Of a stretch of 31,127 bases of DNA, positions 1 through 7,170 are shown one piece after another. Each line of letters starts with the position of its first letter. Position 1 is the first letter of the stretch. A program made the position numbers and the translations under genes. This stretch comes from JAAZFE01 sp034005635. GTDB lineage: Bacteria; Verrucomicrobiota; Kiritimatiellia; CAIQIC01; Lenti-01. The stretch covers positions 1 through 31,127 of the forward strand of contig JAVEUJ010000010.1 of assembly GCA_034005635.1 (NCBI GenBank), written 5' to 3'. The notes below the pieces were generated by a model that was given only the letters and a program-made list of their open reading frames with translations, was not told where the DNA came from and ran no database searches.

Positions 1-638
1 TTGCCCTCGCGCGTGAAGGGATTATGGCCCGTATTGCGGTTGAACCAACCGCGCTGGGCGCAGACATGCATGCACAAGTCAAAGGCATCGTCATAGGTCC
101 CTTTGACGGCGAGCACCTTGGCCCCGAAGATCAATAGTTGGGCGATCTTGGCGGCCGGAGCTTTTTCGGGAACAAAAATCACACAGGGCATACCCACGCT
201 CGCCGCCAGGCAGGCCATGGAACTGCCCGCATTGCCTGTGCTCGCCCCGCACAACACTGCCGCGCCAGTCTCTCGCGCCCGTACTAGCGCGACAGCACCG
301 GCCCGATCTTTGAACGACGCACTGGGATTCTGGCCATCGTCTTTCAAAAAGAGATGACGGAGTCCGGCGGGGCCCCCGAGCCGCTGTGCCTTGTAGAGGG
401 GTGACATGCCCACTCGCAGTGGCGACGCCAAGTCAAGATTCGAGACCGGTAGCAGGGCCCGATAGCGAAAGATATCCTTGCGCGTGTCGTCGATCCACCA
501 GCGTTCTGTTGGCCCCGCTGGCCATGCATAGCGCACCTCTAAATTGCCGCCGCAGGCTGGGCAGGCATAGCCATCAAAATTTACATCTTGTTGCGTCCCA
601 CAACGAAAGCACCGGAATCCGTTAAATGTTGTCTTCAT
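1..638 (-). CDS. thrC: Threonine synthase, N-terminal part (cut by window edge)
   Basis: Converts O-phosphohomoserine to threonine with pyridoxal phosphate (PLP), the last step of threonine synthesis. The reading frame runs from ATG at 636-638 to the window edge, giving about 212 residues. It starts with a zinc-ribbon-like segment (Cys10, Cys13, Cys26, Cys29), as in the class of threonine synthases that carry an N-terminal ribbon. A fold-type II PLP core follows: NPSASFKDRA holds the probable Schiff-base lysine (Lys110), and GASTGNAGSS matches the phosphate-cup Ser/Gly/Asn loop. The C-terminal half lies outside the window. It is the last gene of the minus-strand run, with a 267-bp gap from the transporter gene at 906-2390, so co-transcription is uncertain. 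A cysteate synthase or similar homolog cannot be fully excluded without the C terminus. Confidence 0.9.
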   Translation of the reverse strand, partial: MKTTFNGFRCFRCGTQQDVNFDGYACPACGGNLEVRYAWPAGPTERWWIDDTRKDIFRYRALLPVSNLDLASPLRVGMSPLYKAQRLGGPAGLRHLFLKDDGQNPSASFKDRAGAVALVRARETGAAVLCGASTGNAGSSMACLAASVGMPCVIFVPEKAPAAKIAQLLIFGAKVLAVKGTYDDAFDLCMHVCAQRGWFNRNTGHNPFTREG

Positions 639-749
639 AAGTCTGTTTAGTATGCGTCAATCTCCCCCTCCGTGCAATCCCGTTCCCGGCCGGGGGCGGC
701 AGGGGGGGGCATGACTAAAACCTTCACGGTTCCGTCCGGTGCCTATTTT

Positions 750-845
750 GTAGGGGCGCAGCTTGCTGCGACCGGGCTGTTTCAAAAACGACAGTTCCGT
801 TGCCCCGCAATTTACGAACAGGGATCGAGCAAGCTCGACCCCTAC
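750..845. repeat. REP-like inverted repeat pair
   Basis: Two outward copies of one short palindromic unit face each other. The left begins GTAGGGG then CGCAGCTTGCTGCG (from 750). The right ends CCCCTAC at 845 and, read on the minus strand, is GTAGGGG then TCGAGCTTGCTCGA. Each unit has its own stem with the shared core AGCTTGCT. The stem base differs between copies but keeps pairing (CGC/GCG versus TCG/CGA), a compensatory change expected if the hairpin matters. It lies in the 267-bp gap between yejE-like and thrC, the only notable content of that gap apart from an 8-G run near 702-709. Confidence 0.7.
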
Positions 846-905
846 ATTTCAAATTCGCATCTTTCCCTAATTTTGTCGTGCGCTCCGGCAGAAGCAATGC
901 ACCCG

Positions 906-2390
906 TTACTCCATCCGGCCATAGGTGCGCGGATCGAAGGCCGCCCGCAGACCTTCACCCACAAAGACACCGGCCAGCATGGTGACGAACAGCGCCAAGG
1001 CGGGATAGAGCACTAACCACCAAGCCTGCGGAAATTCCTGCGCCTGCGCCAGCAACTCTCCCCAGCTTGGCGTGGGGGGCGGCAGGCCAAACCCTAGGTA
1101 ATCCAGCGCTGCCATGACCCCGATCGCCCCCACCAGCGAAAACGGAAAGAACGTCACGAGCGGCACCAGCGCATTGGGCAGCATGTGGCGGAAAAGAATC
1201 TGACGCGTCGGTAGTCCCACCACCCGCGCGGCCTCTACAAACGGCAGCTTGCGCAGCCGCAAAAACTCCGCGCGCATGTAGTAGGAAATGCCAATCCAGT
1301 TGAACACCGCATACACCCCCAGCAGCAGCAGAAAACTCTGGCCGTAAACCGACCCCAGCAAGATCAGGATATAAATGAATGGCAGCGACTCCCAAATTTC
1401 GATGACCCGCTGGCCGAACAAGTCCACCCGTCCGCCGTAATAGCCCTGTACCGCCCCAGCCAACGTCCCCAGCGTCATAGTCGCCAGCACCAATGCCATT
1501 CCAAACGTCAGCGATGTCCGGAACGCATAGAGCATGCGCGCTGCCACATCGCGTCCCGACGAATCAATACCCAGCGGATGCCCCCTCACCGGTCGGAACG
1601 GAAAACGCACCTGTTCTGTTTCGCTTGTAAACGTCCAGCCGGTTGTGCCGAGTGCTGGAAATCCATCCGGATAAACCGGGTGCTCTGCATCAACCACTGC
1701 CGTTTGGCGCGCCGGTGCCTCGAGTTCTTCACGAAACGTCAGCCTCACCCGCTCAGGCGATACCGCACGCGGTGCGAAAGGCGAGAGCGAGACCCAGGCC
1801 TGACGTCCGTCACGTGCCGTGACCCGGGCATCAACAGCTCCCGCTGCCTGGTTGGCCCAGCGCGCGGTCATGCCTGCTCGAATCGTCTCTGGCATGATCC
1901 AACTCGCTTCCAACGGCTCATTCGCCTCCAGCCCGAAAAAGTCGGCCTCCCCCACCCTGCGCACCATGCGTCCCGTGGCCTCCACATCCACGGAGGCTAC
2001 CCGCGACTCGCGCACCGCCACCACCGTCACTGTTGTCGGCAAGGGGATATCTTCGGGCTTCAAACTTTCCAGCGGACCATGCGGAATTAGCGGCCAAACC
2101 ATCCAGTTGCCGCTATCCGGGGCAAACGCGGCGCTTGCCGCCAGCACTTTGTAGTCTGGACGCGTCATTTGGCGACTGCCGGTAAACACGTCGTCCGGAT
2201 AAAATTTCACGATGGGAAAATAATTTTGTCCTTCGAAGCGAATCCACAACGGCTTGTCGTTGGCAATCCATTCCAGACCTAGGCTGGCCCCGTAGGCCCC
2301 CAGCAGGATCCAAAAAGCCCACCAGCCGCGGCGCATCCCCCGAAACCGCGCCCACCGCTGCCGGGTCACCGGATGAAAAGTCCATGTCAT
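906..2390 (-). CDS. ABC transporter permease, YejE/DppC family, with large periplasmic insert
   Basis: Inner-membrane permease of a peptide-type ABC importer, 494 residues. The N terminus has one TM segment (about 22-42) followed by WIANDKPLWIRFEGQNYFP and NWMVWPLIPHGP, typical of YejE, the microcin C/oligopeptide permease. Family members are usually near 340 residues. Here about 150 extra residues, beta-rich and without membrane segments, are placed between that motif and GIDSSGRDVAARMLYAFRTS, where the conserved permease core begins. The core has five hydrophobic segments and the EAA-type loop FVEAARVVGLPTRQILFRH (about 383-401), which contacts the ATPase. The partner permease is upstream at 2909-3946, with a GxxExxY gene between them. 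No ATPase or binding protein gene is present in the window. ATG at 2388-2390 is the natural start. Confidence 0.85.
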   Translation of the reverse strand: MTWTFHPVTRQRWARFRGMRRGWWAFWILLGAYGASLGLEWIANDKPLWIRFEGQNYFPIVKFYPDDVFTGSRQMTRPDYKVLAASAAFAPDSGNWMVWPLIPHGPLESLKPEDIPLPTTVTVVAVRESRVASVDVEATGRMVRRVGEADFFGLEANEPLEASWIMPETIRAGMTARWANQAAGAVDARVTARDGRQAWVSLSPFAPRAVSPERVRLTFREELEAPARQTAVVDAEHPVYPDGFPALGTTGWTFTSETEQVRFPFRPVRGHPLGIDSSGRDVAARMLYAFRTSLTFGMALVLATMTLGTLAGAVQGYYGGRVDLFGQRVIEIWESLPFIYILILLGSVYGQSFLLLLGVYAVFNWIGISYYMRAEFLRLRKLPFVEAARVVGLPTRQILFRHMLPNALVPLVTFFPFSLVGAIGVMAALDYLGFGLPPPTPSWGELLAQAQEFPQAWWLVLYPALALFVTMLAGVFVGEGLRAAFDPRTYGRME

Positions 2391-2410
2391 GTGCAGAGCC
2401 GTCTGATCTT

Positions 2411-2446
2411 ATCAGGGAAATACGAAACCCAGGAAAACAGGAAACA
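2411..2446 (+). repeat. Left arm of inverted repeat flanking GxxExxY gene
   Basis: A purine-rich 36-bp stretch begins ATCAGGGAAATACG and continues GAAACCCAGGAAAACA. It is matched on the opposite strand by 2846-2881 with only a few differences. This arm ends 2 bp short of the GxxExxY stop codon (2449-2451) and fills most of the 58-bp gap to the yejE-like start. Confidence 0.75.
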
Positions 2447-2448
2447 GT

Positions 2449-2847
2449 TCAATGTCCGGCCCCCCTGAATTCACGCCCTACCCGTTTGATCGCCAATGGC
2501 ACAGCATGAAAATTTATCAATAATCCCGTTTCCAATTCTATGGCCTTCAAATAGGACCGAACCACTGAAAAATGAATAGGTTCAAATCCCTTGATTGCCT
2601 TTAATTCCACAATCACTCTGGACTCAACCAGCAAATCCAGGCGGTGAATACCGATCACCTTGTCGCGATACCTTACTTCCACGCTCTTCTGTCGCTCAAA
2701 TGTCAGTTTCGATGCCTCTAGTTCCAGACACAAAGCCTCTTCGTAAATGGATTCCAGAAAGCCAGGCCCTAATTGCCGATGTACACGAATAGCCGCCGCA
2801 AGGATTTGGTCAGTCAATTCTCCATCTGGCAAAATTTTCGCCAGCAT
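2449..2847 (-). CDS. GxxExxY family protein (PD-(D/E)XK-like fold)
   Basis: Small protein of unknown function. It carries the signature GPGFLESIYEEAL (Gly-x-x-Glu-x-x-Tyr) and then RLDLLVESRVIVELKAI. The Asp ... Glu-x-Lys spacing resembles a PD-(D/E)XK nuclease core, which is why the family (PF13366) is grouped with that fold; nuclease activity is not established. From ATG 2845-2847 it is 132 residues, the usual family length. Longer starts are possible: ATG at 2892, or TTG at 2916 overlapping the yejB stop. However, the residues they add are encoded by the right arm of an inverted repeat. The gene separates the two permease genes of one transporter and has nothing visible to do with transport, so it is probably an insertion. 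A frameshifted relative lies at 27824-28203. Confidence 0.85.
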   Translation of the reverse strand: MLAKILPDGELTDQILAAAIRVHRQLGPGFLESIYEEALCLELEASKLTFERQKSVEVRYRDKVIGIHRLDLLVESRVIVELKAIKGFEPIHFSVVRSYLKAIELETGLLINFHAVPLAIKRVGREFRGAGH

Positions 2848-2881
2848 GTTCTTGTTTTCCTGGGTTTCCGGCTTTCCTGAT
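2846..2881 (-). repeat. Right arm of inverted repeat flanking GxxExxY gene
   Basis: Read on the minus strand it is ATCAGGAAAGCCG then GAAACCCAGGAAAACA, nearly the same as the left arm at 2411-2446. It ends exactly at the ATG of the 132-residue GxxExxY frame, so the two arms bracket the coding region almost to the base. Confidence 0.75.
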
Positions 2882-2908
2882 TGGCTGTTCATAGATTTGC
2901 TTCCGTCC

Positions 2909-3946
2909 TCAATCAAACTGGATTCGCGGATCGATCATCAGGTAACATGCATCCGACAACAGCCGCCCCAGCAGGCCCAGCAGGGAGGTCACCGCCAGGA
3001 TGCCCATGAAGACCATGTAGTCGCGGCCGACGATGGCATCGAGGCTCAACCGCCCCATGCCAGGGATTTCAAAGACCTTTTCAATCAGCACGGAACCGGC
3101 AAACAAGATGCCCAGCACACCGCCGAATCCCGTTGCAATGGGAATCAGAGCGTTGCGGAAGGCATGGCCCCATACGGCTCGCCGCAGGCTGCCGCCTTTC
3201 GCCAGCACCGTGCGGACGTAGTCCTGGCCGATCTGTTCGAGAAGCGAGTTCTTCATCAATAGCGTCAACACCGCAAAGTTGCCAATGACGTAACACGCCA
3301 CCGGCAGGAGAAAATGGGCCGCTAAATCTTTGAACTGACCCCACGGCGACAGCAGCTCAAAGTTCACCGACACGATCCCGGCTGCCGGCAGCAGGTCCCA
3401 AAAGCGGTCGCTGGTCCCCGCGAACAACAGTTTCAGCAACATACCGAAAGCAAACGCCGGAATGGCATAGCCGATAAACACGATGAGGCTGCTGAGCGTG
3501 TCGAAGGCGCTGCCATGCCGGAGTGCTTTGGCGATCCCCAGCGGAATGCAAATCAGATAGGTCAGTACGAAACCGGAAATTCCAAATACCAGCGAAACCG
3601 CGAAACGCTCGCGAATCAGCCTTCCAACGGTTTTGTTGGGATACTTGTAGGAGCGCGCCGCCAACCCCATCTTATCTCGCACCAGCCAAGTCCAGTAACG
3701 CCGTGGCAGAGGTTGGTCAAACCCAAAATGCGCCTCTAGCGCTTTGCGTTGTTCGAGAGAAACCGACGCCCCTGCGTGCGGGCTTTGTCCGGCCTCTGCG
3801 GCACCCATTCCGCGCATTCGTGCCAGCGCCTGCTCCACCGGTCCGCCGGGCACCGCCTGCGCCAGTGCAAAACAGGCGAAGGTGATTCCTAAAAACGTCG
3901 GCACCGCCAGCATCAACCGCCGCAGAAAATAGTCCAACCGTTCCAT
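2909..3946 (-). CDS. ABC transporter permease, YejB/DppB family
   Basis: Inner-membrane permease of a peptide or microcin-C-type importer, 345 residues from ATG 3944-3946. It begins MERLDYFLRRLMLAVPTFLG, the usual DppB/OppB/YejB first TM segment. A periplasmic loop with AVPGGPVEQAL and a His/Ala/Ser stretch follows, then the five-helix permease core. The EAA-type loop YVRTVLAKGGSLRRAVWGHA comes about 90 residues before the C terminus, and the frame ends MIDPRIQFD. The frame is open further upstream, but that part overlaps comM and lacks membrane character, so the internal ATG is preferred. It lies 10 bp downstream of the comM stop, with GAGG close to the start. It should pair with the YejE-like permease at 906-2390; the ATPase and binding protein must be elsewhere. 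Confidence 0.88.
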   Translation of the reverse strand: MERLDYFLRRLMLAVPTFLGITFACFALAQAVPGGPVEQALARMRGMGAAEAGQSPHAGASVSLEQRKALEAHFGFDQPLPRRYWTWLVRDKMGLAARSYKYPNKTVGRLIRERFAVSLVFGISGFVLTYLICIPLGIAKALRHGSAFDTLSSLIVFIGYAIPAFAFGMLLKLLFAGTSDRFWDLLPAAGIVSVNFELLSPWGQFKDLAAHFLLPVACYVIGNFAVLTLLMKNSLLEQIGQDYVRTVLAKGGSLRRAVWGHAFRNALIPIATGFGGVLGILFAGSVLIEKVFEIPGMGRLSLDAIVGRDYMVFMGILAVTSLLGLLGRLLSDACYLMIDPRIQFD

Positions 3947-3956
3947 GGCCTGCGCC

Positions 3957-5501
3957 TCACGCCCAGTAGCTGCGGTCCAGAGAGCGATACTGAACCGCTT
4001 CTGCCACATGGTCAGCAGCGATGTGCTCTGTGCCGGCCAAATCAGCAATGGTCCGCGCCACCTTGAGAATCCGGTCATAGGCCCGCGCACTCAGGTGCAA
4101 ATTCGCCATGGCGGCCTTGAGCAGGCCTTGCGCGTCATCCTCCAACACGCAGTACTTGTGGACATCCTTGGCACGCATGATCGCGTTGCAATGGACGGCA
4201 TGGACGCCCTTGTGTTTGGCAAAACGCGCACGCTGCACCGCGCGCGACGCCACCACGCGTTCGCGGATGGCCGCAGAGTTTTCCCCCTTTTCCAGCGACG
4301 CCAGTTGCTGGTATTCCATCGCTGGTACCTCGACATGAATGTCGATCCGGTCCAGCAGCGGTCCCGAAATTTTATTGCGGTAGCGCTGCATCTGGATGGG
4401 CGTACACCGGCACTGCCGCTTGGCATCGCCAAAGTGCCCGCACGGACACGGGTTCATAGCCGCCACCAGCATAAATCGGCACGGGAAGGTCACCGACGCC
4501 GCTGCGCGCGCAATGGACACCACCCCATCTTCCAGGGGCTGACGCATGACTTCCAAAACGTTACGGTGGAACTCGGGTAGCTCATCCAAAAACAGCACGC
4601 CGTTGTGGGCCAGGCTGACTTCACCGGGCATCGGGTGCGTCCCACCCCCCAGCAATCCAGCATCGGATATGGTATGGTGTGGTGCACGGAATGGACGCCC
4701 GTGCACGACGGCATGGTGAGCGGGCAATACCCCGGAGATGCTATGAATTTTAGTGGTTTCCAGCGCCTCCTCCAGCGTTAGCGGCGGCAAGATGGTCGGC
4801 ACTCGCTTGGCCAACATGGATTTTCCAGTCCCCGGTGGCCCCACTAACAGGATATTATGCCCACCCGCCACCGCCACTTCAATCGCCCGCCGCGCAAACT
4901 CTTGTCCCTTCACATCCGCATAGTCGTCGTCGTAGAGTGTGCCGCCTCTAAACGCTGCTTCCATATCTACGGTAATCGGCGCGATGGCCTTGCGGCCCTC
5001 GATGAAATCGGCCGCCTCGCGCAGGTTCCGTACCGGATGAACCGCCAGGCCCTCGACTACGGCAGCCTCTTCAGCGTTCTCTGGCGGCACCAGAATACCT
5101 TTGCGGCCCTCGGCTCGCGCCCGCAGCGCGATTGGCAGCACCCCGCGCACGCGGCGGACTTCGCCGCTCAGCGCCAATTCGCCAGTCACGCAGTAGTCAG
5201 CCAACCGCTCGCCATCCATCTGATCTTCGGCCGCCAGCAGCCCCAGCGCAATGGGCAGATCAAAACTGGGACCTTCTTTCTTGATGTCGGCAGGCGCCAG
5301 ATTGACCGTAATGCGATTGATTGGTGGAGAAAATCCGGAATTGGTCAACGCCGTCCAAACGCGGTCACCGCTTTCCTTGACCGCGGCATCCGGCAGCCCC
5401 ACCACCACCACCTTGGGCTCACCATGCCCGGAGTTAACCTCGATCTCGACTTCGTACGCATCCACCCCAAACACCGCGCCCGAATAGACTTTCGCCAGCA
5501 T
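3957..5501 (-). CDS. comM: YifB/ComM family AAA+ Mg-chelatase-like ATPase
   Basis: ATPase of the ComM/YifB family. In naturally competent species ComM is a hexameric helicase that drives branch migration during integration of transforming DNA. At 514 residues it has normal length. An N-terminal Lon-protease-like (ChlI) domain covers about 20-170. The Mg-chelatase AAA+ core follows, with Walker A GPPGTGKS (221-228), Walker B VLFLDE (302-307), a cysteine cluster PCPCGHFGDAKRQCRC (351-366) and sensor region LLDRIDIHVEVP, then the C-terminal Mg_chelatase_C domain. Its ATG (5499-5501) is directly preceded by a RAYT-type end repeat. The native 5' region has therefore been displaced, and the only SD-like stretch (AGGA about 10 nt upstream) lies inside the repeat. 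It heads the run with the yejB-like gene. Confidence 0.95.
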   Translation of the reverse strand: MLAKVYSGAVFGVDAYEVEIEVNSGHGEPKVVVVGLPDAAVKESGDRVWTALTNSGFSPPINRITVNLAPADIKKEGPSFDLPIALGLLAAEDQMDGERLADYCVTGELALSGEVRRVRGVLPIALRARAEGRKGILVPPENAEEAAVVEGLAVHPVRNLREAADFIEGRKAIAPITVDMEAAFRGGTLYDDDYADVKGQEFARRAIEVAVAGGHNILLVGPPGTGKSMLAKRVPTILPPLTLEEALETTKIHSISGVLPAHHAVVHGRPFRAPHHTISDAGLLGGGTHPMPGEVSLAHNGVLFLDELPEFHRNVLEVMRQPLEDGVVSIARAAASVTFPCRFMLVAAMNPCPCGHFGDAKRQCRCTPIQMQRYRNKISGPLLDRIDIHVEVPAMEYQQLASLEKGENSAAIRERVVASRAVQRARFAKHKGVHAVHCNAIMRAKDVHKYCVLEDDAQGLLKAAMANLHLSARAYDRILKVARTIADLAGTEHIAADHVAEAVQYRSLDRSYWA

Positions 5502-5531
5502 AAGGGGTCAGTCCTATAATTTAATGTTTTT
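5501..5531 (+). repeat. RAYT-type end repeat, left copy
   Basis: TAAGGGGTCAGTCC followed by TATAATTTAATG and a T-rich tail. It matches an inverted copy at 5818-5857 and a third copy at 6551-6585. On the minus strand it encodes the last codons of the transposase remnant (KNIKL-stop), then runs straight into the comM ATG. Confidence 0.75.
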
Positions 5532-5779
5532 AACCTTGGCAAAGGAATCAAAACCCCAGCCGCCACGCCTTGAAGTTCCCAGTTTCTTTAGAAATTCTGA
5601 GAAATTTGTGGCCTTGCCCATATGGAGATGCTCCTTGATCCATCCGTTGCTTACGAAGGTATTCCGCCGCACCAGCCAAGCCAAGGCATATTTCTCGGGA
5701 CTATTCTTGATCATGGTTCCCCCCGACTCATCACGTGATAAACCGCCCCCGCAAATTGCACTCGTGGCTTCCTTGGCAT
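5514..5779 (-). pseudogene. Internally deleted REP-associated tyrosine transposase (RAYT) remnant
   Basis: Two pieces of one gene survive in different frames. From ATG 5777-5779 a 22-codon frame begins MPRKPRVQFAGAVYHVMSRG, the classic N terminus of RAYT/Y1 transposase-like proteins (AxYHVxSRG holds the first His-containing strand). It stops at 5711-5713. An overlapping ATG at 5712-5714 opens a 66-codon frame with AWLVRRNTFVSNGWIKEHL and MGKATNFSEFLKKL, which resembles the C-terminal helix-turn-helix tail of longer RAYTs. The central HUH and catalytic tyrosine region, well over 100 residues, is missing. The remnant cannot be an active transposase, but it identifies the flanking inverted repeats as its likely cognate ends. 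The rest of the 396-bp gap between comM and the TerB-like gene holds only these repeats. Confidence 0.7.
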
Positions 5780-5817
5780 ACCCTCATTCTCACGACATCT
5801 CCCCCGCTTCGTCAACC

Positions 5818-5857
5818 CAAAAACATTAAATTAGGACCCCTTTATGACCCCTTTACG
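5818..5857 (-). repeat. RAYT-type end repeat, right copy (inverted)
   Basis: On the minus strand it reads AAAGGGGTCATAAAGGGGTCC then TAATTTAATG and a T run, so the GGGGTC unit is present twice. It mirrors the left copy at 5501-5531, giving terminal inverted repeats around the transposase remnant. Confidence 0.7.
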
Positions 5858-5897
5858 GAGGTGGACAAGAACAAGCCCTTCCGATGAACTCATAAGT

Positions 5898-6335
5898 TTA
5901 CTTGGGAATCAAAGGCTCCAATTGAGCTTTAATCACTTTATGCATTTCTTCCTGTGATAAATATTTCCGGTTCCCTGCCAGAATTCCATTTTTCACAACA
6001 TCAACCGCTGCCGGTTGATACCCCAGTGCTTGAGCGATTTTACTACACAAATTTTTCTCAACAATCTTCAGTTCGCCATCAATAATCATAATTTCAACCA
6101 AATCATACAGTTGTTGAAAACGGACTTCGGGATCATCCGGCACTTTGCTTTCAATTTCCTCAAAATGTTGCATCACTTCATCCTGAACTTCTTTCGAAAT
6201 GCCCCATTTAGATGCCGCATAACTTAATACGCTTTTCTCATCGTCCGTGATTTTTCCATCGGCTAATGACATGACAACCAGATTGCGAAAGTGATATTTC
6301 TTCTCCTCGGGGCTGATGTCTTTGATACTCTTCAT
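5898..6335 (-). CDS. TerB-like tellurite-resistance family protein
   Basis: Acidic, all-helical protein of 145 residues related to TerB/DjlA N-terminal domains. It has two copies of the family pattern: ADGKITDDEKSVL (about 27-39) and IIDGELKIVEKNL (about 83-95). In each, an Asp-Gly turn is followed by an acidic helix; TerB uses such acidic clusters to bind metal. Start ATG 6333-6335 is chosen because AAGGAG lies 8 nt upstream; the frame extends 16 codons further without support. No other ter gene is nearby, so a tellurite or stress role is only a family label. The gene is visibly richer in A and T than its neighbours and sits next to a transposase remnant, which suggests acquisition. It may be a stand-alone domain of unknown role. 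Confidence 0.75.
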   Translation of the reverse strand: MKSIKDISPEEKKYHFRNLVVMSLADGKITDDEKSVLSYAASKWGISKEVQDEVMQHFEEIESKVPDDPEVRFQQLYDLVEIMIIDGELKIVEKNLCSKIAQALGYQPAAVDVVKNGILAGNRKYLSQEEMHKVIKAQLEPLIPK

Positions 6336-6550
6336 GATTCGGCTCCTTCTTATTGAATGCTGAATGCAGCGATATAACTCCACTTGCTTACCGGTCGGAA
6401 TATCAGGGTCCCTTGTTCACGTCCCCTTGTTATCCCAATGCTCTATACATGAGCTGAGTGTAGACCGATCCCCGGGACAGAACAAGCGGAAACACGAGAG
6501 GGGCTGCCTCTTATAGGGGTATGAGTGCCTTCGCCTCCATGGCGGCTTTG

Positions 6551-6585
6551 TAAAGGGGTACCAGTCCTATGATTTAATATTTTCA
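6551..6585 (+). repeat. RAYT-type end repeat, third copy
   Basis: TAAAGGGGTACCAGTCC then TATGATTTAATAT, the same unit as 5501-5531 with a 2-bp insertion. It abuts the rfbC stop codon (6583-6585). Just upstream, 6515-6550 holds a related GGGGTATGAGTGCC unit and a near-palindrome centred on CCATGG. Nothing else was recognised in the 247-bp gap between the TerB-like gene and rfbC. Confidence 0.6.
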
Positions 6586-7170
6586 GCTTTGAGTTGGTTT
6601 GTTGTTCTCTTTGAAATTCGGCAATTTTTCTGGCGGGACATCTGCCAGCAGGGGCGTGACCTGATCTTTTGCGGACACGACTGGCGTGCTCAGGTCGCCC
6701 CAGGGGATGGCAAGGGCGGGGTCGTTCCACCGCACGCCGTATTCATCACCCGGCGTATAATAGTCGGTACATTTGTAGCTAAAGTCGGCACCGTCGGACA
6801 ACACGCGGAACCCGTGCGCAAAGCCCTCGGGAATATACAATTGGCGGCGATTTTCTTCTGATAACTCGGCCACTACAAATTTTCCAAAGGTGGGCGAGCC
6901 GCGACGGATGTCAACGGCGACATCTAGAACGGCCCCGCGCATCACACTGACGAGCTTGGCCTGTGGCTTGCGGAGCTGGTAGTGCAGACCGCGTACGGTG
7001 TCGCGGCACGACCGCGACAAGTTGTCCTGGACGAAGACACGCTCGAGACCGGCGGCGGCGTATTCCTGCGCCTGATAGGTTTGCATGAAAAATCCCCGGT
7101 CATCGCCATACACCTGCGGGGTAAACAACAGAACACCGGGAATGGAGGTGGGTTCGCAAACAACGCTCAT
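6583..7170 (-). CDS. rfbC: dTDP-4-dehydrorhamnose 3,5-epimerase
   Basis: Cytoplasmic cupin enzyme of dTDP-L-rhamnose synthesis that epimerises C3 and C5 of dTDP-4-keto-6-deoxyglucose. At 195 residues it has the usual length. Visible family motifs are YGDDRGFF, VQDNLSRS, RGLHYQ with the catalytic His63, DIRRGSPTFGK, PEGFAHGF and the late YGVRWNDP. Its ATG overlaps the rfbA stop codon (ATGA), so the pair is translationally coupled as rfbA-rfbC. The 4,6-dehydratase (rfbB) and reductase (rfbD) genes are not in the window, so the product could be rhamnose or another 6-deoxy sugar. The last codons run into a RAYT-type repeat. Confidence 0.95.
   Translation of the reverse strand: MSVVCEPTSIPGVLLFTPQVYGDDRGFFMQTYQAQEYAAAGLERVFVQDNLSRSCRDTVRGLHYQLRKPQAKLVSVMRGAVLDVAVDIRRGSPTFGKFVVAELSEENRRQLYIPEGFAHGFRVLSDGADFSYKCTDYYTPGDEYGVRWNDPALAIPWGDLSTPVVSAKDQVTPLLADVPPEKLPNFKENNKPTQS

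Noticed and set aside
3947..4090. N-terminal extension of the yejB-like gene
   Set aside because: It overlaps comM and lacks membrane or family character; the ATG at 3944-3946 starts the family sequence.
4091..4580. Overlapping frames on both strands inside comM
   Set aside because: comM motifs cover the stretch without a break; the others are shadows.
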